Below are positions 8,791 through 17,795 of a DNA stretch of 38,194 bases, one piece after another. The stretch's first letter is position 1. Every line of letters begins with the position of its first letter. The notes under the pieces are model-generated. The model did not search any database, was not told the DNA's origin, and saw only the letters and a program-made list of their open reading frames with translations. The translations under genes were made by a program, and so were the position numbers. Source of the stretch: a virus; the IMG/VR virus record IMGVR_UViG_3300044837_000269, positions 1 through 38,194 of that record. One strand, written 5' to 3'.

Positions 8791-9186
8791 TTATAACCCT
8801 GCCTTGAAGTCGTCGTTTCCTGCCGCGACGAATCCGTGATGCTTTATGAAGAACGCGATGAGGGACGGTGCTGTGGAGTTGAATACGAGAGCCGTTGTCC
8901 CTTCTTTCCGGCACTCTTGTTTCAGCCACGCAATGCCTTTCGACATGGCGACTGCGAGATGCTTCTTACCTACGGTCTGGTCGTGCTGGAAGCTAATCCG
9001 TCGCTCCGTGCCTTCTTGCTGTATGCCAACGTGGTAGACCGGACCAATGTCGGAGTGGAACGAGATTAAGCGTAAGCACTCTGCCCAATCGCTCGCCTTC
9101 TGCCCCTTGTGGAATTCGTCGCAGTCTAGGCACGACTGCAAGTGTTGGATGTCTTCTTCGATGGACTGCCGTACCTGGAGAATCAT
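8791..9186 (-). CDS. GNAT-fold, T7 gp13-like protein
   Basis: The 131-residue product has an acetyltransferase-like layout: a start RQSIEEDIQHLQSCL, a central strand YHVGIQ and a C-terminal strand-helix block TTALVFNSTAPSLIAFFIKHHGFVAAG. The last segment parallels the end of T7 gp13, which has a GNAT-like fold, where a phrase of the type 'NTSHIRFLKTIGAVF' occurs. Its place just before the gp14-like gene supports this. No clear acetyl-CoA loop (Q/RxxGxG/A) is visible, so it is more likely an assembly or ejection protein than an active enzyme. Confidence 0.55.
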   Translation of the reverse strand: MILQVRQSIEEDIQHLQSCLDCDEFHKGQKASDWAECLRLISFHSDIGPVYHVGIQQEGTERRISFQHDQTVGKKHLAVAMSKGIAWLKQECRKEGTTALVFNSTAPSLIAFFIKHHGFVAAGNDDFKAGL

Positions 9187-9190
9187 TTAT

Positions 9191-9874
9191 TTATCCCATG
9201 ATGCAAACAACAGCAGCGTTGGTGGCGAGTGACGCGGTCACGGCAATCAAGAACAGCCCCCAATCTCCGTTACCTGTGGTTCCGGCAAAGGTGTAGGGTC
9301 CGGGAGGTGCGCTGGTGATTAAGAAGTCTTGTATGGCGATACCATTGTTCCCGGTAACACGCTGCGTATAGCCGCTGGCTGCGCTCATCGTGTTGCCGTT
9401 ATTCCAGAAAGCGAAGAGAACAAAGTCGGCAGGATTGCTCGTCGTCAAGTTCCCCGACGTTATGGCGGTGCCAGTGGATGAGTTTTGCTTGGGGTTAGAG
9501 ACGTTGGGGTCCACATACGGGAGAGTGGGGCCGCTGTACTCAACCGACGCCATTCTATGAAACACGAAGTTCGTGTTGAGGGTGAACGTGACCGTAGAGG
9601 AACCGCCAGTGGTTATGACGCTGTACCAAACTTCGCCGCTGAAACCTGCGAAGGTTACGAACGGGGTGGCTTGTGTCGTTCCTAGCTTCGTCCAAGTGTT
9701 GCCCAGAGTGTCCGAAACTAAGGTTGTGTTACCACTGGCCGCGCCAGAATTGTTCCCCCAGTTGCCGGAAACGAAGATTATATTCCCCGCCGTGATGGTG
9801 CCCAGAACCAGCGGCATTAGGTTGTTGCCAGCCGCGCCAGACGTTTCTTGTTTCTGAACGAAGGTTAGACTCAT
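9191..9874 (-). CDS. Beta-sandwich tail/fibre protein (227 aa)
   Basis: A Gly/Ser/Thr/Asn-rich all-beta protein with a domain (residues about 29-116) having the pattern 'VSDTLGNTWTKLG ... VWYSVITTGGSSTVTFTLN ... VEYSG'. The same pattern occurs in the 555-residue fibre gene nearby (residues 269-365 there), so the two share a paralogous module. The fold type is common in surface-binding proteins. The gene overlaps the stop of its upstream neighbour by TAATG. I infer a role in receptor binding or as an outer fibre subunit. Confidence 0.6.
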   Translation of the reverse strand: MSLTFVQKQETSGAAGNNLMPLVLGTITAGNIIFVSGNWGNNSGAASGNTTLVSDTLGNTWTKLGTTQATPFVTFAGFSGEVWYSVITTGGSSTVTFTLNTNFVFHRMASVEYSGPTLPYVDPNVSNPKQNSSTGTAITSGNLTTSNPADFVLFAFWNNGNTMSAASGYTQRVTGNNGIAIQDFLITSAPPGPYTFAGTTGNGDWGLFLIAVTASLATNAAVVCIMG

Positions 9875-10320
9875 TAGGTTCTCAACCCCGCTAAGGTGAT
9901 ACCGACATCCTTTAGTGTCGTGTCCGCCACCGCTGGCCCATCAATTTCAAGTAAGTCTGTGGCCGCGAATGTGGAGTCCGAGGCTTGCGTCCAAGCTCCC
10001 GCTGCGCCGCCCGCCGTGAACAACACGGTGGCGAACGATGAGCCGTTCTTCTTCAATGTGTAAGTGGTATTTCCTGTGCAGTTAGCAGACGCGGTGGCGT
10101 TAGACAGGGTGGCGCTGGCCGGGAACTTAATCCCGCGATTGAGTTTGAGGCGCAGCAAAACCTGGTTGGCGGTGCCTAGTCCGGGGGCGAAGACGCCTAT
10201 ATCAATGGGCAGGTTCGGGCCTACCTCGCCAGAGACATTGCCGCTGCCGTCTTTCTGCCAAGTGATTAAAGTCTGCCCCGACGCTGCCGCAGGAGTTGTT
10301 GAATTGAAGATGACGCTCAT
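9874..10320 (-). CDS. Small beta-rich tail-associated protein (148 aa)
   Basis: A compact beta protein with 'NTTYTLKKNGSSFATVLFTAG' (middle) and 'DLLEIDGPAVADTTLKDVGITL' (end). This pattern is familiar from C-terminal domains of phage minor structural and fibre proteins. It lies between two fibre genes, 9 bases after the larger one, and is joined to the next by a TAATG overlap. A fibre tip or trimeric adaptor is likely. This is inference from neighbours and composition. Confidence 0.55.
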   Translation of the reverse strand: MSVIFNSTTPAAASGQTLITWQKDGSGNVSGEVGPNLPIDIGVFAPGLGTANQVLLRLKLNRGIKFPASATLSNATASANCTGNTTYTLKKNGSSFATVLFTAGGAAGAWTQASDSTFAATDLLEIDGPAVADTTLKDVGITLAGLRT

Positions 10321-10329
10321 GTTTTGTCC

Positions 10330-11997
10330 TTAGGTAATCGTGAGAGGAAGAATCCAATCTGGCGCGTTGGTGCCCACGGCCAGCCAGTAGTCGTCGCTCA
10401 TTACAACTGTGTCCACGAGAAGCGATTGATTGAATTGAGTAACCAGTGTTGGCTGAAACGATGGGTCAACACCTGCACCGTTTGAGGTCAAGACCTGTCC
10501 GGCTGTACCTACTGCCGTTACGGCGACGGCTGCTGTGCCTTCTCCCACCACAACGCCGTGGGCAGTTAGACTCGTCGCTCCGGTGCCGCCCTGTGGTACT
10601 AACGCTGTCCCAGAGAGGTTCGTGAAGTCTGGTTGTCCGGCAGTAAATACACCCGTCACGCTGTTGTATGAGTTCAGAAAGCTGTTGGCAATCCTCGCGA
10701 AACTAAGCGGCAGAAGGGCTACTCCGCGTACCGTGTAGTAGTTGGCTCCGTCGTAGATAGCCAACATTCCGGTGTTCGGAGGCAGTTGAACAGTCTGATT
10801 GACCTCGTCAATCTTTGAGAGGGAGCCTACGCCGAAAGTGCTAGAGCTTGTGTTCTCTAAGTAGGTGAACCAGTTCGCTGGCAGGCCGGAGACAGGGCCA
10901 GTTGAAACTAATCCGCTGATTTCATAAACATTTATATTGGCACCTGAGATTAACGTTCCCAAGCCAACGGTGAAGCTGATGCTGAAGGTTAGCGTGGGGG
11001 TGCCGGATGTTGCTATAGGCGTAGACCAAATCTGTACGTGTTGCGAGAGTGCGGAAAGTCCCGACACATAGAAATTGTCTGCGGCGGCAACCCGTTTCCA
11101 CGGATTCGCTTGCGTGTCCGAAACGCCAAACACTAAGTTGCCAGCAGCGGGGCCGCCGTTGGTGCCGAGCACCAAAACCAGAGCATTGCCCGCAGTTACC
11201 GGGGCATTAACTGTAAAAGTAGTGCCGGTGCCGAAAGCTCCGCTGATTCCGCTACGATTGGTAACTACCGTCGCTCCGCTGCTGCGGAAAGCACCCATGC
11301 AAGCTGTCCACGCTTGCGCCCCGGTGGGAAGGGTCGCGCTGATAGTTATCGGTGTAGCCCCGGATTGCTGCTTGGAAAGAAATGTTACCGTGCCGCCGCT
11401 GCCTATTAAGCCCGTCCAGCCGGAAGGGGTTCCGAGAGCGTCGAATGAACCGGAAAAAGCGGTGATAGCCAAATCGGAAACCGCACCCGGAGCCAGATTC
11501 AAACCCACCAAGGATGAGAAACCAGCTTGTGATATTGAGCCGTCCACGAAACTGCTTACTGTGCTGCCCGCCGTGGAGGCTCCGTTTGGACTCGGCAGGG
11601 TGATAGCTCCGCCAGAGTTGTTGTCGAACGTAACGAGAGTGTTGAGGTCGGAAGTCTGTAACGTGTAGGACGTTCCAGTCTGCTTGTTGATCTTGATTGA
11701 AGAAGTCGTAGCGGGAATATTGGCGATTGCCTTGTCCACAATCGTTGTGCTGATACCTGCCGCTGCCGCGTTGATCGCAGCATTCGCGCTTGGAGCAAGC
11801 GGAGCCGAACGGAAGCTAGACACGCCTGGACGATTGAACTGTCGAAGAGTGTCCGGCTGATACTGCAACGTCAGAGGCATCGTCGTTCGCAAGAACGGAT
11901 TGATCTGCGTCGTCTGATCGGGAATCGGGGGAGCCTTCGGAACTGTCGGTTCCTTTGCAGCACTCCAGCCTGCCGGAAGTAGAGGAGAGTTAGCCAT
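10330..11997 (-). CDS. Tail fibre / receptor-binding protein (555 aa)
   Basis: The N-terminus (residues 1-70) is Pro-rich and likely the virion-attachment part. Residues 100-140 carry 'YTLQTSDLNTLVTFDNNSG', a common strand motif of phage tail fibres ('tlt..d.g.ltfnns..itltLP'). Residues 269-365 hold a beta-sandwich module shared with the 227-residue protein downstream. The C-terminal part has 'VVGEGTAAVAVTAVGTAGQVLTSNGAG'-like text that is a hallmark of collar or fibre repeats. It follows the nozzle gene, as fibre genes often do. The gene is coupled by TAATG to a possible 35-codon ORF upstream. Confidence 0.75.
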   Translation of the reverse strand: MANSPLLPAGWSAAKEPTVPKAPPIPDQTTQINPFLRTTMPLTLQYQPDTLRQFNRPGVSSFRSAPLAPSANAAINAAAAGISTTIVDKAIANIPATTSSIKINKQTGTSYTLQTSDLNTLVTFDNNSGGAITLPSPNGASTAGSTVSSFVDGSISQAGFSSLVGLNLAPGAVSDLAITAFSGSFDALGTPSGWTGLIGSGGTVTFLSKQQSGATPITISATLPTGAQAWTACMGAFRSSGATVVTNRSGISGAFGTGTTFTVNAPVTAGNALVLVLGTNGGPAAGNLVFGVSDTQANPWKRVAAADNFYVSGLSALSQHVQIWSTPIATSGTPTLTFSISFTVGLGTLISGANINVYEISGLVSTGPVSGLPANWFTYLENTSSSTFGVGSLSKIDEVNQTVQLPPNTGMLAIYDGANYYTVRGVALLPLSFARIANSFLNSYNSVTGVFTAGQPDFTNLSGTALVPQGGTGATSLTAHGVVVGEGTAAVAVTAVGTAGQVLTSNGAGVDPSFQPTLVTQFNQSLLVDTVVMSDDYWLAVGTNAPDWILPLTIT

Positions 11998-12104
11998 TAG
12001 AGTTCTTTCGAGTGACCTCGCAAGTACCGTGCTGCTGCTTCGAGTAGCTCCGGGTCGTCGCCTGTTTCCAAGTGGGCATTACAACTCTTCAGGCGGTTCC
12101 CCAA
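11997..12104 (-). CDS. Possible 35-residue protein with TTG start
   Basis: Between the nozzle and fibre genes one frame reads from a TTG at 12104 to a TAA that overlaps the fibre gene ATG (TAATG). Its C-terminal part ETGDDPELLEAAARYLRGHS looks like genuine helical protein and contains a Cys and His pair further upstream. It overlaps the end of the nozzle gene by 26 bases. This is the only coding explanation I can see for the 81-base gap. The start codon is uncertain. Confidence 0.35.
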   Translation of the reverse strand: MGNRLKSCNAHLETGDDPELLEAAARYLRGHSKEL

Positions 12105-15100
12105 TCACGCCCCACACGGTTAGCGTGAGCACTTCGTTGGCGAAGTTCTCTGCTGGGAATGAAACCTTCACTAGCAAGTGTTCTGCGAGTGCGGCGGAAT
12201 CTGTCTCGCGGAAGTAGTACGCATTCGCGTACAGCGATGTTGGTGCGCTAGTGTTGCCGTAGATTTCCCACGGATACGGATGCCCTGTCGTGAAGTTGGT
12301 AAAGCTGCCGCTGACCTCGTTGAGCAAGAAGCCTACTGTCGGAGCCGTTCCTACCTTCGTCGCGCGGACGTTGACGAATGTCAGTCCTGCAATCTGGCCG
12401 GGGTTAACGAGGTTGATGCTGCCCATTGTGAAAGAGCATGTATACGGCGTGCCGTCGTCCTGAAACGTCGAGAAGTCGCGCTGCAAGATGTGACCGTTCG
12501 ATGTTGGACGGCCAACAAGTAGGCGATGAACGCCCTTGCTGACTTCGATGGACTGGACTGCGCCTGCTCCGCCAGTGATCGTCGCAAACGGACTCCATAC
12601 GGGATTGGTGTTCGGGAACTGGTTCGGGTTGAGGCGATACCATCCTGTCGAGCCATCTCCGATGACGACGCAGTTATCGTTGCCGGATTCGTGGACAGTG
12701 ACGAATGCTTTCGTCGGGTCGAAGTTCTGTAGCTTGTCCGCAATCGGTCCACCGATGCGGTTCACGCCGCCTGATGGGTCGAGAGAGACTAGTTGGCTGT
12801 CGGCGGTGAACATATAAACAACGCCGCCGTGAATATCAATCGCGTTGTAGTGCAGCAGTCCAACGCCGGGGATTAGCTTCTGTCCGTAGAACGTGACGAA
12901 GCTAGGACCGCCCAAGATGCCGTACACGTCCGATGTCGTGAAGACAAGAATGCCTGTTGCTGTCGGAACGATGTTCGTAACAGTTGAAGGAAACTCGAAG
13001 AAGTCCGATGCGCTGAATGCTTCGTTCGGATTACCTGTGACTGTATCGGGACCGCCAGAGCAATAAACGATGTTGCCGACTGCTCCCCAAATGCGCTCGA
13101 AGTGATACGCCATCGGCAAGAAGCCAGCCGGAGGCGGGTCGTTCACGTCGTCTACTGGTGCGGAGATAAGTTCGTTGACTACAGTGTCCGGCTGAAAGTC
13201 TTGATAAGTCCAAGTACCTGCATTGCCGTTCACTGTCGCCGGGTTCGGAATCTCTGTGAGGAAGAACAGAGTTGCTCCGCCGTCCAGCGTGCGCCAGATC
13301 GTAATCGTGTCTACTTGCGGGTCTGTCGAGCCGAGACCGGAAAGCGTGTTGATAGCTCCCGGATTTCCGCCTGCAATCGTGAAGATAGGCGATGATGTCG
13401 AGACGTGGCCGGACTTGGCTCCAGTCGGCGGACCTAGCGGTCCTGTCCATCCTGGAGGAGTCGTCGTGTTGTAAATGTCATTCGTCGCGCGTGATGTGTA
13501 CGAGACGCCGTACCCATAGCCACTTGTCCACGAAAGCGAGTTCGTTGTAGCTGCGCCTTCGCAGTACCACGTTGCCGCGTTGTCTGTCGTGTTGAGGCCG
13601 ACTGTATGCCATGACGGTGCGACGGTGCCAGTCTTGCCAGAGCCGATGATGAACTGAATGTTGTTGTTGCTGTCTACGACGGATGCTCCGCCATAGGGCA
13701 CGTTTGCAGTCGGAGCAAAGAAGCCCGATGTCGGCAGGAACCATTTCGTGTTCGCAGCCCATGACATCGAATTGCCGACGCATGTCCACGTCACGCCGCC
13801 GTCTTGTGTCGGTGCGCCGTAAGTCGTCGCCCAGGTGATCGAACCTGTAGCGGTAGCACTCGACGTTCCGCTTGTCGTGCAGACCTGAATGTTGCTGTTG
13901 CTGTCCTTGATTACGGAGAACGTCAACTGGCCTGCGCCTGTCCATGCTGTGTAAGCGTGGTTCGTCGCGCGAGTAGCTGTGCCGAGGCAGAGCCATGACA
14001 GTTGATTGTCGCTGGTCAGTTCGCCGGGATTGCTGGAGAACGGCGGAGCCGTAGTGCCAGTGCCGGACGTGCCGCCATTCGTCGAAACTTGTAAGTAGAC
14101 GGTCTGCGAGAAGCTGTTCGTCTGCGGGTTGTATGCTTGGGCAAGCGTAGTAGGTTCGCAGATGCAGCACACGGAGTTGTCCGCGATGGTTCCCCATTGC
14201 GTGAACGCGTGTGAAGGACTCCACTGCGGAGGGACTTTCCCGGCTGCGCCGATCAAGCACCACCACTTTACGTTTGGCGGTGAGTTGCCACCTGCCGGGT
14301 CATGCACGTTCCATCCGAATGTTGCCTGGAAGGATGGCTTCGCGTTGCCTGATGTTCCCTGTGCGTTGCTTGGAGTTGCCGTGAAGAAGGCACACTGCGT
14401 CGTCGGGTCATAGATGATGCAAGGATTGATCGCAGTGCCGCCGCCGCTTGAGCCTGATGCACTGTTGTAAACCGTAGCTGCTGTCCAGACAGCGATTGGA
14501 CCGAAGTTCTTCCAAGTGACCGTTCCGTCTGTTGTCGTTAACCCTGGAGTTTGGTTCCAGCTTGGGCCTCCGTTGCCGGAGAGTCCGAAGCGCGAGTTAG
14601 GATTCGAGCCGTCTGCGTTTACACTAACGAGTTGCTGTACGTTGCCGTTGCCGTCAACGAGAATGCCCATCGCGGACATGACTGTGCTGGGAACCCAAGT
14701 TGTCGAGGAGCCAGTAGATTCAGTGATGAGAACTTTGGGAGCGAGAAGCGGAGTTGCGATACCCCAATTCCAGACGGTCGTGCCATCCCATTTCTGGAGG
14801 TCAATTCCATCGCCGTAGTAAAGAGTGTTGCCTACGCCCTGGTAGTAGCCTTGACCTGCTCCGCCGCTCTTGGTGAAGACGGTAGTCTTCGATGTCGGAG
14901 TGACGAAGTAGGACGCAACAGGCGTGTCTACGATGATGTCAATGGAGTTGTCGAGCTTGCGGAATTCATAGAACCAGTTCGGTGCTTCCGTGATTGTCTG
15001 GTTAGACCATTGCGATAGACCTGCACGGCGAATCAGAGTGAGCGCGTTGCTCACTTCCATGTTGCTTCCGTCTAGGAGCGCATCAATATAACCGCCATAG

Positions 15101-15243
15101 AACTTGCTGATAACGTATTGCGCTGAATCGTGAAGTGCGCTGCGATTCGTGAACAGACCTGTTTCCATACGCGCGACGTGGATTGGTTTCCCGCGCGGTG
15201 CTGTGGCGCTTTGTGCGCCTGCTGATTCGAGTAGACCTGCCAT
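12079..15243 (-). CDS. Tail nozzle protein, T7 gp12-like, with repeat insertions (1054 aa)
   Basis: Position after the adaptor genes, N-terminal layout (residues 20-160: ARMETGLFTNRSALHD..., NALTLIRRAGLSQWS..., YYGDGIDLQKWDG) and a C-terminal propeller-like half (GIDxHGGVVYMFTADSQLVSLDPSGG) fit podovirus tail tubular protein B. It is longer than T7 gp12 (about 790). The extra length is at residues about 183-565: five degenerate units of the form 'V..SG..GT..PSW....G..T.DG.VTW.C.G', which resemble small carbohydrate-binding modules. The C-terminus is normal. Together with the adaptors it should form the tail tube. Confidence 0.8.
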   Translation of the reverse strand: MAGLLESAGAQSATAPRGKPIHVARMETGLFTNRSALHDSAQYVISKFYGGYIDALLDGSNMEVSNALTLIRRAGLSQWSNQTITEAPNWFYEFRKLDNSIDIIVDTPVASYFVTPTSKTTVFTKSGGAGQGYYQGVGNTLYYGDGIDLQKWDGTTVWNWGIATPLLAPKVLITESTGSSTTWVPSTVMSAMGILVDGNGNVQQLVSVNADGSNPNSRFGLSGNGGPSWNQTPGLTTTDGTVTWKNFGPIAVWTAATVYNSASGSSGGGTAINPCIIYDPTTQCAFFTATPSNAQGTSGNAKPSFQATFGWNVHDPAGGNSPPNVKWWCLIGAAGKVPPQWSPSHAFTQWGTIADNSVCCICEPTTLAQAYNPQTNSFSQTVYLQVSTNGGTSGTGTTAPPFSSNPGELTSDNQLSWLCLGTATRATNHAYTAWTGAGQLTFSVIKDSNSNIQVCTTSGTSSATATGSITWATTYGAPTQDGGVTWTCVGNSMSWAANTKWFLPTSGFFAPTANVPYGGASVVDSNNNIQFIIGSGKTGTVAPSWHTVGLNTTDNAATWYCEGAATTNSLSWTSGYGYGVSYTSRATNDIYNTTTPPGWTGPLGPPTGAKSGHVSTSSPIFTIAGGNPGAINTLSGLGSTDPQVDTITIWRTLDGGATLFFLTEIPNPATVNGNAGTWTYQDFQPDTVVNELISAPVDDVNDPPPAGFLPMAYHFERIWGAVGNIVYCSGGPDTVTGNPNEAFSASDFFEFPSTVTNIVPTATGILVFTTSDVYGILGGPSFVTFYGQKLIPGVGLLHYNAIDIHGGVVYMFTADSQLVSLDPSGGVNRIGGPIADKLQNFDPTKAFVTVHESGNDNCVVIGDGSTGWYRLNPNQFPNTNPVWSPFATITGGAGAVQSIEVSKGVHRLLVGRPTSNGHILQRDFSTFQDDGTPYTCSFTMGSINLVNPGQIAGLTFVNVRATKVGTAPTVGFLLNEVSGSFTNFTTGHPYPWEIYGNTSAPTSLYANAYYFRETDSAALAEHLLVKVSFPAENFANEVLTLTVWGVIGEPPEEL

Positions 15244-16164
15244 TTACTTCGCACCCATTGCCTGCCTTCCTTGCTGCGCCGAAAGCTGCGCGATGATCTG
15301 CGCTGCGTCGAGATTCAAGAACGCTTGCATGAAGATCGCTTTATCCATTTCGCTCAAGCCTTCGGCCTTCGCTAGAAGTGCTGCGCCGCCGCGTGCGATG
15401 TACTGACCGCCTATCGGGTCTTGGCAGGAGTCGAGGTAGTAGCCGAGAAAGAGATTGTTGAAGATGTCGGAGAAGGCGTCGGGAATCGGTGCCCATCCGT
15501 CGCTAGTTGCTGCGAACTGAACCGGACCTTTCTGGAATACCAACTGCACTTGATAGGTCTTGTCCGGTACTGACATGAAACGGAATGTGTAGGAGTTGGC
15601 TCCGTTGTCCTGGAGCACGCAGATCGCGTTCGGACGCGCCTGCTCACTGGCAGGTGCGAGAACTTCCGTGTTGTAGATGTCCTTAATCTGAATGATCGGA
15701 CCTGCAACGGCTGTGCCGGAGTCCGCTATCGAAGCCTGCGAGACTGCTGATGCGAATGTAAACTGCGTCGAAGTCGCGTTGAGAATCGTGCCGCTGACAT
15801 TGAATCCTGTGTGCGTGAGGCCGGAGATCGTGAACGCCTGTCCGCTGCTGAGTGAGTTCGCTGCGGTGATCGTCGCTGTTGTTCCGTCGCCTGCTACGTT
15901 CGTGATCGTCGCTGCCAGTTGAAGGGTTGCTGCCTCCAAGAAACCGAATGTCGAGATCGTCTGCGCGTAGTCCTGCGTCCCGGATACCGTCAGGAAAGTT
16001 GCCGAGCCTCTATTGAATCGCCATGTGAACGGCGCGGCGAGAATGATGTTGCGAACGATAGACGCGATGCCTAGCGCGGGTTGATTGGACGTGCCAAGAG
16101 TCGCGGACATTCCTCGACGGAATGGCGTAGCGAAAGCAATCGTATCTGCGAGAGTTAGTGCCAT
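15244..16164 (-). CDS. Tail adaptor protein, second paralogue (306 aa)
   Basis: It shares with its upstream neighbour the core pattern 'QPALxIAxxVxNxxLAxxxxWxFN ... QDYA' (residues about 28-70) and 'PIPDxFxxxFxxxFxxxY' (about 225-245). Both fit podovirus tail tubular A/adaptor proteins, but here two exist. An insertion at residues about 95-155 (TITAANSLSSGQAFTISGL...) looks like an Ig-like or bacterial surface module. The C-terminus is Ala/Gln-rich. It abuts the nozzle gene (next base). I infer that the two paralogues form a mixed or double ring under the portal. Confidence 0.65.
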   Translation of the reverse strand: MALTLADTIAFATPFRRGMSATLGTSNQPALGIASIVRNIILAAPFTWRFNRGSATFLTVSGTQDYAQTISTFGFLEAATLQLAATITNVAGDGTTATITAANSLSSGQAFTISGLTHTGFNVSGTILNATSTQFTFASAVSQASIADSGTAVAGPIIQIKDIYNTEVLAPASEQARPNAICVLQDNGANSYTFRFMSVPDKTYQVQLVFQKGPVQFAATSDGWAPIPDAFSDIFNNLFLGYYLDSCQDPIGGQYIARGGAALLAKAEGLSEMDKAIFMQAFLNLDAAQIIAQLSAQQGRQAMGAK

Positions 16165-16173
16165 TGAATTCCT

Positions 16174-17214
16174 TTACGGCCAGTAGGGATTAAGCGGACC
16201 TTGATAACCTGCGTTGGTGTTTCGTCCACCTCCGCCAGTGATTGAGCAATCGGGAACGAATCCGTATTCGTCGCGTTCGTGTTCTGTCTTCTGGCGTGCC
16301 TTCGCAAGAGACTGGAGCCATAGCGCCCATTCGTCCTTGAACTTGGCGCGAATCTTGGCTTCCGGTGAGAAGCGGTAGCACTGTGCGATGAAGCCAGCTT
16401 GAAAGTGAGGCTCGAAGTCGTCGGGAATCGGGTCCAGATATTGAGAGAGCGAAGTGAATCGAACGGGACGCGCCTGCCCAACAAGTCGAATCTGCCATGC
16501 GATTGAAGAAGTAGGAGCCGGGGGAGAGAGGCGGAATCCTTGTCCCTTCGGGTCTGCCACTGTCCAGACAGTCGTAGCGCCGGAGCCGGAGACTGTCGTC
16601 CCTGCTGCGGACTTCGCCGGAAGAACGGGAGCGGCAGAACCTTCATGCCCGTATGTCGTGAGCACGAGCAAGTTGCCGTTCGCATCTTGAATCTGTGTGA
16701 TGGGGTTGCTTGGATTGGAGGGAGCGCCAAGTGGGCTTGTATAGACGCTATTTGCAACGGGGTCGTTGCCGAGCGATGCGCCATTGCTTCCCCACACGCC
16801 GTAGTAAAGCTGGTCGTTGGGAAGCCAGTTCACTTCAAAGAGAGGACTCTGGAATGCGTTGGTGAATGTGGTTGCCGTCTGCTGGCGCTGATCGCGATTG
16901 ACTTCGATTAGACGAAACGGCTTCGGAGTTGCGCCGGAGTTAATATCAATAGCAATGCCGCCCTGGAGCCACGCGAGAGTCGTGAGTCCTGGGACGGCAT
17001 AGTCTTGCTGTTGATTGTTTGTATAGAAGACCGGAATGAGAATCTGATTGAACTTCCACGGAGTCTCTTCGGCCAGAAACGCATTCATCACGTTATTGGC
17101 GATAGTCAACGCAGGCTGGAGCGAAGCCCCTGCCACGTTGAGAACTGGAGCGATGTCGCCAAATGTCTGCGCGACATCAACTTCTGATTGAAGTTGAATC
17201 GAACTGTTTCCCAT
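16174..17214 (-). CDS. Tail adaptor protein, first paralogue (346 aa)
   Basis: Core segments match those of the 306-residue protein downstream: 'LQPALTIANNVMNAFLAEETPWKFN' in the first 60 residues, 'QQDYAVPGL' and 'YLDPIPDDFEPHF'. In between there is a Pro/Gly/Thr-rich stretch. The C-terminal tail (HERDEYGFVPDCS...) is charged and then Gly/Asn-rich. This plan fits podovirus tail tubular protein A. It is 9 bases from its paralogue and has a good AGGA site before the ATG. Confidence 0.65.
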   Translation of the reverse strand: MGNSSIQLQSEVDVAQTFGDIAPVLNVAGASLQPALTIANNVMNAFLAEETPWKFNQILIPVFYTNNQQQDYAVPGLTTLAWLQGGIAIDINSGATPKPFRLIEVNRDQRQQTATTFTNAFQSPLFEVNWLPNDQLYYGVWGSNGASLGNDPVANSVYTSPLGAPSNPSNPITQIQDANGNLLVLTTYGHEGSAAPVLPAKSAAGTTVSGSGATTVWTVADPKGQGFRLSPPAPTSSIAWQIRLVGQARPVRFTSLSQYLDPIPDDFEPHFQAGFIAQCYRFSPEAKIRAKFKDEWALWLQSLAKARQKTEHERDEYGFVPDCSITGGGGRNTNAGYQGPLNPYWP

Positions 17215-17267
17215 TTCGGTTGTTTCCTATGCGGAGGTGCTTGGATAGGTGAGAACTGCGGAATGCT

Positions 17268-17789
17268 TTAGGCTGCGACTAGTTCGTCGTTGCTGAGACT
17301 GTCCGATGCGACGGTCACAACTGGAGTCTGCAACTGCATTTCCGAACGGCTGAATGAATCTTCTGGCAGACGACGCCACATATCGTCAAACGATAGGCCA
17401 GTGTGGTTCGGGAACTTCTTGCCCTTGCGGAAGAGATGCTCGCGCGTGTCGCCTTGCTGCCACTTCATGCCGCAACGGTTGCGGCAACGAATGAACACTG
17501 CGCCGTCTGGCAACTGATGCGCGTAGATGTTGAATTCCTTATGCGGACGTTTGAATGCTGTTTCGCCCTTCAAGTGACTGCAAACCTTCTGGTCTGCAAT
17601 GACCTTCTCTGCTGATCGCTTGTCGTTTAGGACGCGCTTGTTATCTTTCGCCTTCTTCGCCGTCTCTGCTGCTGCGCGGTCGGCCTGTCGCTGCGTGTAC
17701 TCTTCGGCCTCGCGCTGCTCACGCTGGAGCATGATCTGGTAAAGCTCCGGGTCTTTCACTGCGTTGGGCACTACTTGTTTGTCGCTCAT
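17268..17789 (-). CDS. Zinc-binding phage protein in the head-tail block (173 aa)
   Basis: The N-terminal third is a charged helix (about residues 15-70, heptad-like, Ala/Glu/Lys/Arg). The centre carries CSHLKG..., then 'AHQLPDGAVFIRCRNRCGMKW', giving C-x-H, H and C-x-x-x-C candidates for one zinc site. The C-terminus is Ser/Asp-rich. I do not recognise a named family. Its place between capsid and adaptor genes suggests an assembly or minor head role. This is weak inference. Confidence 0.55.
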   Translation of the reverse strand: MSDKQVVPNAVKDPELYQIMLQREQREAEEYTQRQADRAAAETAKKAKDNKRVLNDKRSAEKVIADQKVCSHLKGETAFKRPHKEFNIYAHQLPDGAVFIRCRNRCGMKWQQGDTREHLFRKGKKFPNHTGLSFDDMWRRLPEDSFSRSEMQLQTPVVTVASDSLSNDELVAA

Positions 17790-17795
17790 TGTCGT

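Noticed and set aside
13478-14266. 262-codon minus-strand ORF in another frame
   Set aside because: Arg/His-rich frame-shifted shadow of the nozzle gene.
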